Origin: Oceanicola sp.
GTDB lineage: Bacteria > Pseudomonadota > Alphaproteobacteria > Rhodobacterales > Rhodobacteraceae
Assembly: GCA_017792405.1 (NCBI GenBank)
Contig: CP051231.1
Span: 1,800,895-1,864,894, forward strand
Reading direction: 5' to 3'
DNA length: 64,000 nucleotides
Both the position numbers and the translations under genes were made by a program. The notes under the pieces were generated by a model. The model saw nothing but the letters and a program-made list of their open reading frames with translations. It had not been told where the DNA came from and did not search any database. This document shows positions 26,982-35,893 of the stretch, piece by piece (positions within the stretch are counted from its first letter, which is position 1; the number at the start of each line of letters is the position of its first letter).

Positions 26982-28370
26982 ATGTCAGACCAGAGCACGC
27001 TGATCTACGGGCTTGAAGACACGCCCGCCCCCGGCCCCGCCGCCCTTGCCGCGCTCCAGCACATCCTCGCCTCCATCGTCGGCATCGTCACGCCCAGCCT
27101 CGTCATCGGCGGTGTGCTCGGCCTCGGCCCGCTGATCCCCTACCTCATCGCCATGTCGCTCTTCGTCTCCGGTGTGGCGACCTTCATCCAGTGCTACCGC
27201 CTCGGCCCGGTCGGCTCCGGGCTGCTCTCGGTCCAAGGCACCTCCTTCGCCTTTCTCGGCCCGATCCTCGCTGCAGGTTTCGCGGTCAAAAACGATGGCG
27301 GCGCGCCAGAAGACATGCTGGCGATGATCTTCGGCCTCTGCCTCGTCGGCTGCCTCGTCGAGATCATCCTGTCGCAATTCATCACCAAGCTGGGCCGCAT
27401 CATCACCCCCACCGTCACCGGCATCGTCATCACCGTCATCGGTCTCAGCCTCGTGAAGGTCGGCTTCACCGATTTCGCGGGCGGCGCCACGGCGGGCGAG
27501 AGCCTCGGGGCACCGCTCAACCTCGCCCTCGGGGCGCTGGTCATGGCGGTCATCCTCACCTGCACCTTCCTCGGCAACCCCACCCTGCGCATCTCGGCCA
27601 TCATGATCGGCATCCTGCTCGGCACCGTGGTGGCCGCAATCTTCGGCATGGTGGATTTCTCCCGTCTCGGTCAGGGCGACTGGGTGGCGATCCCGCAACC
27701 GCTCAAATACGGGCTGGATTTCGACCTGCTGCTCTTCCTGCCCATCGCCTTCGTCTTCCTCGTCACGGCCATCGAAACCTCCGGCGATCTCACCGCCAAC
27801 TCCGTAATATCCGGCCAGCCGGTCAAAGGGCCGGTCTACCTCAAGCGGATCAAGGGCGGCATCCTCGCCGACGGCATCAACTCCGGCCTCGCCGCGCTCT
27901 TCAACACCTTCCCCAACACCACCTTTTCGCAGAACAACGGCGTCATCCAGATGACCGGCGTCGCCTCCCGCCACGTCGGGCTCTATATCGCAGGCATCCT
28001 TGTTGTCCTGGGCTTCCTGCCGGTGATCGGGCAGGTCTTCCTGCTGGTCCCCAAGCCGGTGCTTGGCGGCGCCACGCTGGTGCTCTTCGGCACAATCGCC
28101 GTCGCCGGCATCCGCATTCTGGCCACGCAGGAGATCGACCGCCGCAAAGTCTACATCATGGCCGTCAGCTTCGGTCTCGGCCTTGGCGTGACCCTCGTGC
28201 CCGAGGCCACCCAGCACCTGCCCGCCTTCTTCAAACAGGTGGTCGCCACGCCGATCACCCTGTCCGGCCTCTCCGCCATCATCCTGTCGCTGGCGATCCC
28301 CGACACCTCCGGCGCCGAGCAGCCCGAACCGCAGGACGCGCTGCAGGACAGTATCGAACAGGGCATCTGA
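26982..28370 (+). CDS. NCS2 family nucleobase (uracil/xanthine) permease
   Basis: A 462-aa inner-membrane transporter with about 12-14 hydrophobic segments. It opens with a short acidic tail and the family stretch LAALQHILASIVGIVTPSLVIGG. The TM3 segment SGLLSVQGTSFAFLGPIL, FLVTAIETSGDLTANS (conserved Glu of the NCS2 motif) and NTFPNTTFSQNNGVIQMTGVASRHVG (signature) are all visible. It imports a nucleobase with protons or cations; xanthine or urate is more likely than uracil but is not settled. Start ATG at 26982 follows GAGGGGG; another in-frame ATG lies 21 bases upstream. The 232-base gap before it holds a short hairpin (26882-26898) and no recognised riboswitch. Confidence 0.88.
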   Translation: MSDQSTLIYGLEDTPAPGPAALAALQHILASIVGIVTPSLVIGGVLGLGPLIPYLIAMSLFVSGVATFIQCYRLGPVGSGLLSVQGTSFAFLGPILAAGFAVKNDGGAPEDMLAMIFGLCLVGCLVEIILSQFITKLGRIITPTVTGIVITVIGLSLVKVGFTDFAGGATAGESLGAPLNLALGALVMAVILTCTFLGNPTLRISAIMIGILLGTVVAAIFGMVDFSRLGQGDWVAIPQPLKYGLDFDLLLFLPIAFVFLVTAIETSGDLTANSVISGQPVKGPVYLKRIKGGILADGINSGLAALFNTFPNTTFSQNNGVIQMTGVASRHVGLYIAGILVVLGFLPVIGQVFLLVPKPVLGGATLVLFGTIAVAGIRILATQEIDRRKVYIMAVSFGLGLGVTLVPEATQHLPAFFKQVVATPITLSGLSAIILSLAIPDTSGAEQPEPQDALQDSIEQGI

Positions 28371-28430
28371 GCGCTTCCCCCGCGCCGCGGACCATGCCAC
28401 CCTCGCGCCACCCCAGCGCGAGGCCACCCC

Positions 28431-28742
28431 ATGATCCACCTCCTCCTCGTCGGCTCCCGCCCCGAAGTGATTGTTCAAACCTGCGCGGCCCTCGCGCCGC
28501 GTGCCTATTGTCACCCAGCCACCACGCTGGCTGAGGCACAGGCCGTGATCGCCGCCCACCCGCTCGATGCCGTGGTGATGGGCGCAGGCAGCCCGATGGC
28601 CGACCGCCTCGCCATCGCCGAGGCCGCGCTCACCGCCCACAAGGGCTGCGCCGTCCACCTCAAAGACAAAGCCTCCGGCCCCGCCCGCTTCACCGCATGG
28701 GTCGACGGGCTGATCGCCTTTCACGAGGCTGCCGGGGGCTGA
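28431..28742 (+). CDS. Small unknown protein with receiver-like fold
   Basis: A 103-aa protein. It begins MIHLLLVGSRPEVIVQTCAAL and continues LDAVVMGAGSPMADRLAI and CAVHLKDKASGPARF, an alternating beta/alpha pattern similar to a response-regulator receiver domain. The phospho-acceptor Asp expected at the end of the third strand is not present (VVMGAG), while a Lys near the fifth strand is. So at most a degenerate receiver. It lies 60 bases after the permease and could be co-transcribed. Confidence 0.5.
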   Translation: MIHLLLVGSRPEVIVQTCAALAPRAYCHPATTLAEAQAVIAAHPLDAVVMGAGSPMADRLAIAEAALTAHKGCAVHLKDKASGPARFTAWVDGLIAFHEAAGG

Positions 28743-28857
28743 CGCCGCCCCCACGGCAACCCACCTCACCCATTCACGCCCCCTGTCTGCCCTAGAAAGG
28801 CCCGATTGCCCTGCCATCACGCGGGCCAAGCAGTGCAAACAGAACAGAGGCAATAAC

Positions 28858-30378
28858 ATGCCCCTTCCCGCCAAGGTCGACGCCGCGCTTCTCTACGCCG
28901 CCGTCCCCAACCCGGATTTCGCCGCCATCGCGGAGCAGGTGAACGCCATCATGGCGCCCGCCGGGATTGCGCTGCAAACCACCACCATGAAGCCCGGCCA
29001 AGGCGCCAAGCTGGAATCGCAGGGTCTGTCGCTCACCATCGCGATGGCGGGCAAACGGCTCACCGAGACCCGCCTCGCCAAGGCCATGGCCTCCGATTAC
29101 ACCCGCCTCACCGGGCTGAACGGTCCCGCCGAAGTCGCCGCGCACCACGCCTTCGTCGCCGTGGTGGCCGAGGCCAAGGGCTTCGACGCGGGCAGCCAAG
29201 ATACCTTCGAGACCCTGCTGGCCCTCACCCAGATCGCCACCAGCCACATCGCTATGGAGGCCGAGCCGCTGGCAATCCACTGGGGCCAGTCCGATCAGCT
29301 GTTTTCGCCCGAGCGCTTTCTGGCGATGGCCGATGTGCTCTTCCCGCTGCCGCTCTTCTGCCACCCCCGCCCATTCTCCTCGGGCCGGGTCGCCGAGGGC
29401 ACCCAATGCATCGGCTTCCGGCTGGAGCGGGCCGATCAGGTGCTCGGCCGCCCGCTGCTCTTCCGCGAGGCCCCGGCCCGCCTGCCCTACCTGCTCGACC
29501 GCGCCTATGCCTTCATCGACCATTGCCGCGAGAACGGGCGCATCCTCGGCGATGGCGCTCAATTCGGCGCCTCCCCCGGCGAGGTGATTGCCATCGCCAT
29601 GAAGCCACCCTCCGAGGAGTATCCGCAGGGCCATATCGAGCTGACCCTGCGCGAGCGCGAGGGCGTGTTCCAGCTTCAACCCGAGGGCGCCTACAACCCC
29701 GAAGGCATGGCCGAGGCCGCGCCCGAAACCGCCCCCGCCGGCCCCCTCCCGCCCGCTGGTAAAACCGGCAACGCGGTGGATGATTTCTTCTCCACGCCCG
29801 ATTCCGCCGCCCGCGAGCGCATCGGTCAGGCCGCCTCCGCCGGGGTCATGCGCCCCAACGCCATGGGCGGCCTCGCCGGCACCGCCAGCGATGCCCTCGG
29901 CGGCATCGACGCCCTGCGCGCCGCCTCGAAAGACCGGATGGATCGGGAGAAGCGCAAGTCAGAGGCCCATGTGAAGCAGATGCAATGGGTCGGCTTCCTC
30001 TTCGGCGCGGGCATCCCCGGCTGGCAAACCGCCGCCACCTCGCCCGGCCTGCAAAAGGCCCTGCCGTGGCTCGCCATCGCCGCCGTCGCCATGGTCCACC
30101 CCATTGCCGCCGCGCTGATGCTCGTGCTGCACCTGCTGCGCCCGATGCCCTACTACGTCTATGGCGGCCTCGCCTGCCTCGTGGTCTTCGGCGCCGTGCT
30201 CACCGGCGCCTCGCCGCAGCTCGGCTACATGGATCTGATATCGCTTGTGATGGGCGGCGAGGTCTCGCTCGTCAGCGGCTCTGCCTATGAGCCGACCAAC
30301 CTCGTCGAGCGCGACTATTACGAGAGCTATGGCGAGCCCCGCTCCGGCTGGTCCGCCCTGCTCGGCGGCATCTTCTAG
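28858..30378 (+). CDS. Unknown membrane protein, DUF4261-like N-terminal half
   Basis: A 506-aa protein. Residues 1-250 are soluble and recall the DUF4261 pattern (HHAFVAVVAEAKG, AIHWGQSDQLFSPERFLAMADVLFPLPLF, ENGRILGDGAQFGASPGEVIAI); this family memory is tentative. Residues about 290-370 form a Pro/Ala-rich linker and a coiled segment (DALRAASKDRMDREKRKSEAHVKQM). Three hydrophobic helices follow (about 380-450). Clear ribosome-binding site (AGAGGCAATAAC). Its stop TAG overlaps the stop of the opposite gene in a shared CTAG. Function unknown. Confidence 0.6.
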   Translation: MPLPAKVDAALLYAAVPNPDFAAIAEQVNAIMAPAGIALQTTTMKPGQGAKLESQGLSLTIAMAGKRLTETRLAKAMASDYTRLTGLNGPAEVAAHHAFVAVVAEAKGFDAGSQDTFETLLALTQIATSHIAMEAEPLAIHWGQSDQLFSPERFLAMADVLFPLPLFCHPRPFSSGRVAEGTQCIGFRLERADQVLGRPLLFREAPARLPYLLDRAYAFIDHCRENGRILGDGAQFGASPGEVIAIAMKPPSEEYPQGHIELTLREREGVFQLQPEGAYNPEGMAEAAPETAPAGPLPPAGKTGNAVDDFFSTPDSAARERIGQAASAGVMRPNAMGGLAGTASDALGGIDALRAASKDRMDREKRKSEAHVKQMQWVGFLFGAGIPGWQTAATSPGLQKALPWLAIAAVAMVHPIAAALMLVLHLLRPMPYYVYGGLACLVVFGAVLTGASPQLGYMDLISLVMGGEVSLVSGSAYEPTNLVERDYYESYGEPRSGWSALLGGIF

Positions 30379-31136
30379 CCGGTTACCCGCGCCCGCTGCA
30401 CCTCGGTCAGGGCCGAGGCCTCCACCACCGTCGTGTGGATCGAAAACAGCGTCGCCCCCGTCTCCGGCATCCGGATCAGCGCCTGCCGCTCACTCCTGAA
30501 GTAGCGCGCCTCCGCCTCCCATTCCTTCTTCGCGACCTCGGGGCGCGGGTAGAACAGCGTCGGGTCGGAGTGAAAATGCCCGTTCGCCCGCCAAAGCCCC
30601 ACCCCCGGCCTGAGCGCCCCCATCATCCGTTCCACCCGCGCGTTCAGAGCCTCGCCATAGCCCGGCACCGGCGCATGAATGCGCAGCATCGGCCTCCCGA
30701 TCTTCTCCGCCAGCACCCAGCGGGACGGAAAGCACAGTACCGCGCCCACCAGCACCTGCGCCCCATCGCGCGCTTCCAGCAGACAGATATCCTCCGCAAT
30801 GATCCGCCCCAGCGTGCCCAGCGGGTCAGCCTCGTCCACGGTCACACTTCGCCCATCAGGGCAAGTCACCCGGCCCGCTCCCACGGCCCACTCGTACCGC
30901 TCGCACAGATGCGCCAGCACCATGCGCAGCGCCTCCGCGGCCACAGCCTCGCGGCCCGGCTCCAGCGCCACCACCTCGCCGCGATGATCGCGCAAGAGCC
31001 GTTCGCGCTCCGCCATCTGGGCGGCATAGGCGTCATCCACCATCAGCCACCGCTCCATATCCAGCGGCCCCGTCCCCGGCAGCCGCCCATAGCCCGGCGG
31101 CAGCTCTCCCAATCGCGTCTGCAAAATCGCTTCCAT
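30375..31136 (-). CDS. Heme-dependent oxidative N-demethylase-like protein (DUF3445)
   Basis: The 253-aa product matches what I recall of the DUF3445 family, later described as heme-dependent oxidative N-demethylases acting on secondary amines. Family-like segments: VLCFPSRWVLAEKIGRPMLRIHAPVPGY, VGLWRANGHFHSDPTLFYPRPE and LFSIHTTVVEASALT. The His in RIHAPVPGY or IHTT are candidate heme ligands. It stands alone, convergent with the DUF4261-like gene and divergent from dddP (108 bases between starts), so it may share a control region with dddP. Substrate unknown. Confidence 0.78.
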   Translation of the reverse strand: MEAILQTRLGELPPGYGRLPGTGPLDMERWLMVDDAYAAQMAERERLLRDHRGEVVALEPGREAVAAEALRMVLAHLCERYEWAVGAGRVTCPDGRSVTVDEADPLGTLGRIIAEDICLLEARDGAQVLVGAVLCFPSRWVLAEKIGRPMLRIHAPVPGYGEALNARVERMMGALRPGVGLWRANGHFHSDPTLFYPRPEVAKKEWEAEARYFRSERQALIRMPETGATLFSIHTTVVEASALTEVQRARVTG

Positions 31137-31244
31137 CCCCGCACCGTGGGCAAATCCCGCGCGCGCCACAAGCCCACAAAACCGACGCCCCGCGCGTCGC
31201 AAACCGCTCAGACTCACCCCGCATCCCGCCGCCACCCTTGCGGC

Positions 31245-32579
31245 ATGGACACGCCCTACGCCGTCACCCGCAAGATCGACCCCACCCGTGGCCCCCGCCT
31301 GCCCGACGGCACCCCGAATGACGCCAACCGGGTCGAGATCGGCCCAACGCCCCTCGCCCTCCACGAATGGGAGGCCGCTAGCCTCGCCGCCCCCAACCTC
31401 GCCACCCTCCGTGCCTTCCGCCTCTCCCGCCTGACCGATGCGCTCGCCACCCGCGATTACGCCGGTCTGCTGATGTTCGACCCGCTCAACATCCGCTACG
31501 CCACAGACAGCACCAACATGCAGCTCTGGAACGCCCACAACCCCTTCCGCGCCTGCCTCGTCTGCCCCGATGGCCACATGGTGCTCTGGGATTATGACCG
31601 CTCGCCGTTTCTCTCCGAGTTCAACCCGCTCGTCTCAGAGCGGCGCGGCGGGGCCTCCATGTTCTACTTCGCCACCGGCGATACCACCGTCGATGCCGCC
31701 CGCCGTTTCTCCGCCGAGGTGGCCGAGATCCTCTCCGCCCACAGCCCCGGCAACCGCCGCCTCGCGGTCGACAAGCCCATGCTCCACGGCGTCGATGCCC
31801 TGCGGCAACAAGGGTTCGAACTGCTCCCCGGCGAGGAGGTCACCGAACACGCCCGCGCGGTAAAGTGCGCCGATGAGATCGCCGCCATGCGCTGCGCCAT
31901 CCACGCCTGCGAGGCCTCCATGCAGGTGATGGAAGATTTCGCCCGCACCCACGTGCCCAAAGGCGGCGTGACCGAAAATGATATCTGGGCCGTGCTCCAC
32001 GCCGAGAACATCCGCCGCGGCGGCGAGTGGATCGAAACCCGCCTACTCACCTCCGGCCCCCGCACCAACCCGTGGTTTCAGGAGTGCGGCCCGCGTGAGG
32101 TGCAGCAAAACGAGATCCTCGCATTCGACACCGACCTCATCGGCCCCTACGGCATCTGCACCGACATCTCCCGCACATGGTGGCTCGGCGATGGTCCGGC
32201 CCCCGCGCCCATGCGCGCCGCAATGGCCCACGCCGTCGAACACATCGAGGCCAACACGGCCCTCATTCGCCCCGGCCTCACCATCCCCGAGTGGACCGCC
32301 CAGAGCCACCGCCTCGCGCCGCAATACGCCGCAGGCCGCTACTCCTGCCTCGCCCATGGCGTCGGCCTATGCGACGAGTGGCCCCACGTCGCCTACCCCG
32401 AAGATGATCACGGCGGCTTCGATTACCCCTTGCTCCCCGGCATGGTGCTCTGCGTCGAGGCGCTGGTGGGCGAAACGCCGGGCGACTTCTGCATCAAGCT
32501 CGAAGAGCAGGTGCTCGTCACTGAGTCCGGGCACGAGCGTCTCTCCTCCTACCCCTTCGACCCCCGCCTGCTGCCCTGA
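31245..32579 (+). CDS. dddP: DMSP lyase DddP (M24 peptidase fold)
   Basis: DddP splits dimethylsulfoniopropionate into dimethyl sulfide and acrylate. The 444-aa product has the strongly conserved LLMFDPLNIRYATDSTNMQLWN and HNPFRACLVC block and the M24 'pita-bread' core. Residues corresponding to the metal site in studied DddP proteins are present at the same numbers: Asp295, Asp297 (FDTD), Asp307, His371 (HGVGLC), with Glu405 and Glu420, and the proposed catalytic Asp377 in CDEWP. True Xaa-Pro peptidases lack this set. Length is normal. A plain M24 hydrolase is the alternative, but the match is close. No other DMSP or acrylate gene (acuI, dmdA) lies near. Confidence 0.92.
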   Translation: MDTPYAVTRKIDPTRGPRLPDGTPNDANRVEIGPTPLALHEWEAASLAAPNLATLRAFRLSRLTDALATRDYAGLLMFDPLNIRYATDSTNMQLWNAHNPFRACLVCPDGHMVLWDYDRSPFLSEFNPLVSERRGGASMFYFATGDTTVDAARRFSAEVAEILSAHSPGNRRLAVDKPMLHGVDALRQQGFELLPGEEVTEHARAVKCADEIAAMRCAIHACEASMQVMEDFARTHVPKGGVTENDIWAVLHAENIRRGGEWIETRLLTSGPRTNPWFQECGPREVQQNEILAFDTDLIGPYGICTDISRTWWLGDGPAPAPMRAAMAHAVEHIEANTALIRPGLTIPEWTAQSHRLAPQYAAGRYSCLAHGVGLCDEWPHVAYPEDDHGGFDYPLLPGMVLCVEALVGETPGDFCIKLEEQVLVTESGHERLSSYPFDPRLLP

Positions 32580-32699
32580 CAGCTTGACGCAAACGTCATC
32601 GTGCCCGGCAAAAATCCGCCATAGCCGGTTTGTGACTTGGCCATTCCCCGCCGTCCCCTTAACCTGCCGGAAAGTTCATTTTTCCGAGGCATTGTCCCC

Positions 32700-33506
32700 A
32701 TGTTGAAACCCCTCTTCAAACCCCTCCTCACCGCCGCCCTCCTCGCCCTCGCCCCGGCCTCCGCCATGGCCATCGGCTGCGGCAACAACGCTGGCGGTTT
32801 CGAGGCCTGGAAGAAAGATTTCGCCAAGGTGGCGCAGCAAAACGGCATTGGCCAGCGCGGCCTTCAGGCCCTCGCCGGGACCAGCTACGCCAAGCGCACC
32901 ATCGCCGCCGACCGCAACCAGAAGAGCTTCAAGTACAGCCTGCAAAAGTTCATGCAGGTGCGCGGCTCCAACACCATCATCGCCCAAGGCAAGAAGCGCC
33001 GGGCGCGCAATGCCAACTATTACAACGGGCTGGAGCAGCGCTTCGGCGTGCCCGCCGGGATCATCATCGCGATCCACGGGATGGAAACCGCCTTCGGCAA
33101 CTACATGGGCGACAGCAATGTGCTGAACGCCACCGTGACCCTCGCCTACGACTGCCGCCGCCCGGCCTTCTTCCTGCCCCATGCCATCGCCGCCCTGCGG
33201 ATGATCGACCGTGGGATCATGTCGCCCGGCGCCATCGGCGCCAAGCACGGCGAGCTGGGCCACACCCAGTTCCTGCCGGGCAACGCGCTGAAGTATGGCG
33301 TCGATGGCAATGGCGATGGCCGGCTGGACCTCAACAACCAGTCCGATGCGCTGGCCTCCACCGCCAACTACCTCCGCGCCAAGGGCTGGCGCGCCGGGCA
33401 GCCCTACGGCGAAGGCACCCACAATTTCCGTGTCCTGAAAGAGTGGAACGCCGCCACCGTCTACCAGCAGAGCCTCGCCATCATGGGCACCGCCATCGAC
33501 GGCTGA
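32700..33506 (+). CDS. MltB-type lytic murein transglycosylase
   Basis: The 268-aa product has a Sec signal (LLTAALLALAPASAMA). The mature part is SLT domain 2/MltB: QRFGVPAGIIIAIHGMETAFGNYMGDSNVLNATVTLAYDCRRP with the catalytic Glu in METAFG, then ELGHTQFLPGNALKYGVDGNGDGRLDLNNQSDALASTANYLRAKGW. It lacks the lipobox of MltB, and a Cys (Cys28) follows the signal, so it is likely periplasmic. Third lytic transglycosylase in the window. Confidence 0.88.
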   Translation: MLKPLFKPLLTAALLALAPASAMAIGCGNNAGGFEAWKKDFAKVAQQNGIGQRGLQALAGTSYAKRTIAADRNQKSFKYSLQKFMQVRGSNTIIAQGKKRRARNANYYNGLEQRFGVPAGIIIAIHGMETAFGNYMGDSNVLNATVTLAYDCRRPAFFLPHAIAALRMIDRGIMSPGAIGAKHGELGHTQFLPGNALKYGVDGNGDGRLDLNNQSDALASTANYLRAKGWRAGQPYGEGTHNFRVLKEWNAATVYQQSLAIMGTAIDG

Positions 33507-33523
33507 TCTGCTCGCACTGCACC

Positions 33524-33549
33524 GTAGGGCGGGACGCGTCCCGCCTTAC
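33524..33549. repeat. REP-like palindrome (GTAGGGCGGGAC...GTCCCGCCTTAC)
   Basis: Twelve-pair palindrome with one G-T pair, in the 59-base gap between convergent genes. GTAGGGCGGG-type palindromes recur between genes in Rhodobacteraceae; it may also act as a two-way terminator. Confidence 0.6.
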
Positions 33550-33565
33550 CGCGCACCCGCGCCGC

Positions 33566-34453
33566 TCAAGGCGCCACCAGGTCCGCCACCACTCCAAAAT
33601 GGTCTGACCCAAGCTGAGGGCGCGTCACACTGCGCCCGCCCCAGCCTTTGGGCGCCAGCACATGGTCGATCGGCAACCACAGCTTGCCGCCGATCTGTTC
33701 GATGCTCAGCCGCGCCTTGCCGACCATCACACCGCCCACGGCCTCACCCATCCGCGCCATCGCGCCGGACCACGGCACCATGTTGAAGTCTCCCCCCATG
33801 AAGATAGGCCCTTCCAGCGCTGCCAGCTCCGGCAGCGCCTGCGCCAGATGGGCGTGCTGCGCATGGGGCGCGGGCCAGTGCAGATGCACCGACACCAGCC
33901 AGAAGGCCCCGTCCGGATGATCCACCCGCATCGCGGCCCAGCCATAGCCGCAGGCCGTCTCCAGCGCGGGCCACTTCGCCAGCACCGCCGGGCCGCCCAC
34001 CCCGGTAAAGTCGCAGCTGTGCTGCCCCGGATAGCGCTCCGCCAGTAGCGCGAGGATCGCCCGGTTCTCCGCATCCACCTCCTGCAGCGTCACCAGATCA
34101 GGCGCGACCTCTAAGATATCCGCCAGCAGCGGCTCCACCGAGGGCATCCGGAAGTTCATGTTCTTCTGGTAGAGCACCAGCGCCGCCGCCCCGCCCGGCT
34201 CCGGCCTCCATTTGGCCCAGCCCACCGGTGCAAGCGCCGCCAGCACCACCAGCCAGAGCGCGCCGACCCAGCCCCATGTCATCGCGCCCGCCAATCCGCA
34301 TAAAACGAGCCAGACCAACCCGGCCAAACCCACGGTGCTGCGGGCCACCGCAAGGCTGTCGCCCCAAGCCCACCAGCGCCCGGCAAAGCTCGCCCCAAGC
34401 GCGCCCAGCCCCAGCAGGGCCACCACCACCATCACACCCCGGATCAGTTCCAT
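33566..34453 (-). CDS. Membrane-anchored endonuclease/exonuclease/phosphatase family protein
   Basis: A 295-aa protein with three hydrophobic helices (residues about 5-90) followed by an EEP domain in the periplasm. EEP motifs: KNMNFRM, DLVTLQEVDAENRA (metal-binding Glu), SVHLHWP, MGGDFNMVPWSG (Asp/Asn), and GSDHFGVVADL (Asp-His). The fold hydrolyses phosphodiesters in DNA, lipids or inositols; substrate unknown. Its ATG lies 53 bases from the divergent hydrolase-OsmC gene. Confidence 0.85.
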   Translation of the reverse strand: MELIRGVMVVVALLGLGALGASFAGRWWAWGDSLAVARSTVGLAGLVWLVLCGLAGAMTWGWVGALWLVVLAALAPVGWAKWRPEPGGAAALVLYQKNMNFRMPSVEPLLADILEVAPDLVTLQEVDAENRAILALLAERYPGQHSCDFTGVGGPAVLAKWPALETACGYGWAAMRVDHPDGAFWLVSVHLHWPAPHAQHAHLAQALPELAALEGPIFMGGDFNMVPWSGAMARMGEAVGGVMVGKARLSIEQIGGKLWLPIDHVLAPKGWGGRSVTRPQLGSDHFGVVADLVAP

Positions 34454-34506
34454 CCCGCGTCGAATCCCTTCACAACAGGGCCAACCCTTACCCCGCGGAG
34501 CCGCCC

Positions 34507-35721
34507 ATGCCCACCGAACGCATCACCTTCCCCTCCGCCTCCGGCCTCTCCCTCGCCGCCCGTCTCGACAGGCCCGAAGGGGAGCATCTGGCCACCGCGC
34601 TCTTCGCCCATTGCTTCACCTGCTCCAAGGATATCCCCGCCGCCCGCCGCATCGCCGCACGGCTGGCCGCCGAGGGCTTCGCCGTGCTGCGCTTCGACTT
34701 CACCGGGCTGGGCCATTCGGAGGGCGAGTTCGCCAATACCGATTTCACCTCCAACGTAGCCGACCTCGAGGCCGCCGCCGCATGGCTCGCGGCAGAGGGC
34801 ATGGCCCCCTCCCTCCTCATCGGCCACAGTCTCGGTGGCGCCGCCATGCTTAAGGCCGCCCGCCGGATCGAAAGCGCACGCGCCATCGCCACCATCGGCG
34901 CCCCCTTCGACCCGGCCCATGTCACCCACAACTTCGGCCCCGCAATCGAGACCATCGAGGCCGAAGGCGCCGCCGAGGTCGACCTTGGCGGTCGCCCCTT
35001 CACCATCCGGCGCGCATTTCTCGACGATGTCCGCGCCGAAAACCTCGCGCCCGACATCGCCGGGCTGCACCGCGCCCTCCTGATCCTCCACGCGCCCCGC
35101 GACGCCGTGGTGGGCATCGAGAACGCCACCCAGATCTTCACCGCTGCCAAGCACCCCAAGAGCTTCGTCACCCTCGACGACGCCGACCATCTCGTGACCT
35201 CGGCGGACGACGCCGAATACGCCGCCGAGGTCATCGCCACCTGGGCCGACCGCTACCTCGACCTCCCCGAGCCGCCCGCGCCAGAAGGCGCGCCAGAGGG
35301 CGTCACCCGCGTCTCCGAGGCCGACCCGCAAGGCTTCCTGCAAGACGTGCAATCCGGCCCCCACCATCACACGCTGGCCGACGAACCCGTCAGCTTCGGC
35401 GGCACCAACCGCGGGATGACCCCTTACGGCTTCCTCACCGCCGGTCTCGGCGCCTGCACCTCCATGACCATCCGCATGTACGCCCGCCGCAAAGGCTGGC
35501 CCCTCACCCACGTCAGCGTCGACGTGACCCACGACAAGCAGCACGCGACAGATGCCGAAACCGAGGCCCCCGCCAAGATCGACCACTTCTACCGCACCAT
35601 CCACCTGACCGGCGATCTCACCCCCGACCAGCGCCAGCGCCTGCTCGCAATCGCCGACAGATGCCCGGTCCACCGCACCCTCGAACAAAGCTCCGAGATC
35701 GCCACTAGCCTAGCCGACTGA
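34507..35721 (+). CDS. Alpha/beta hydrolase-OsmC fusion protein
   Basis: The 404-aa product joins an N-terminal alpha/beta hydrolase (residues 1-250: HCFTCSKD, RFDFTGLGHSEGEF, nucleophile in IGHSLGGAAM, acid and His near LLILHAPRDAVVG and LDDADHLVT) to an OsmC-like domain (residues about 275-404: TPYGFLTAGLGACTSMTIRMYARRKGW with one Cys, and RCPVHRTLEQ with the second Cys of the peroxidatic pair). This bifunctional family is known; the role is thought to be peroxide or thioester handling. ATG at 34507 follows GGAG. Confidence 0.9.
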   Translation: MPTERITFPSASGLSLAARLDRPEGEHLATALFAHCFTCSKDIPAARRIAARLAAEGFAVLRFDFTGLGHSEGEFANTDFTSNVADLEAAAAWLAAEGMAPSLLIGHSLGGAAMLKAARRIESARAIATIGAPFDPAHVTHNFGPAIETIEAEGAAEVDLGGRPFTIRRAFLDDVRAENLAPDIAGLHRALLILHAPRDAVVGIENATQIFTAAKHPKSFVTLDDADHLVTSADDAEYAAEVIATWADRYLDLPEPPAPEGAPEGVTRVSEADPQGFLQDVQSGPHHHTLADEPVSFGGTNRGMTPYGFLTAGLGACTSMTIRMYARRKGWPLTHVSVDVTHDKQHATDAETEAPAKIDHFYRTIHLTGDLTPDQRQRLLAIADRCPVHRTLEQSSEIATSLAD

Positions 35722-35893
35722 CGGACCGCACCCCGTACAATTCGTCCAAATTTGTCCCTGCCCCCGCTCCATTCTCTTGCCGGAAGTATTCCCAATGGCG
35801 ACGGGGCGGCGCCCCCACTCCACCCCTTCACCCCATCCGACCGGCTGGACATCCCGCACCCCCAGCCCCACTCTCCGCGCCAAAGGAGCCGCC

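Noticed and set aside
26985..28874. Minus-strand open frame of 629 codons over the NCS2 permease
   Set aside because: Asp/Gly-rich low-complexity product; the permease on the plus strand is unmistakable.
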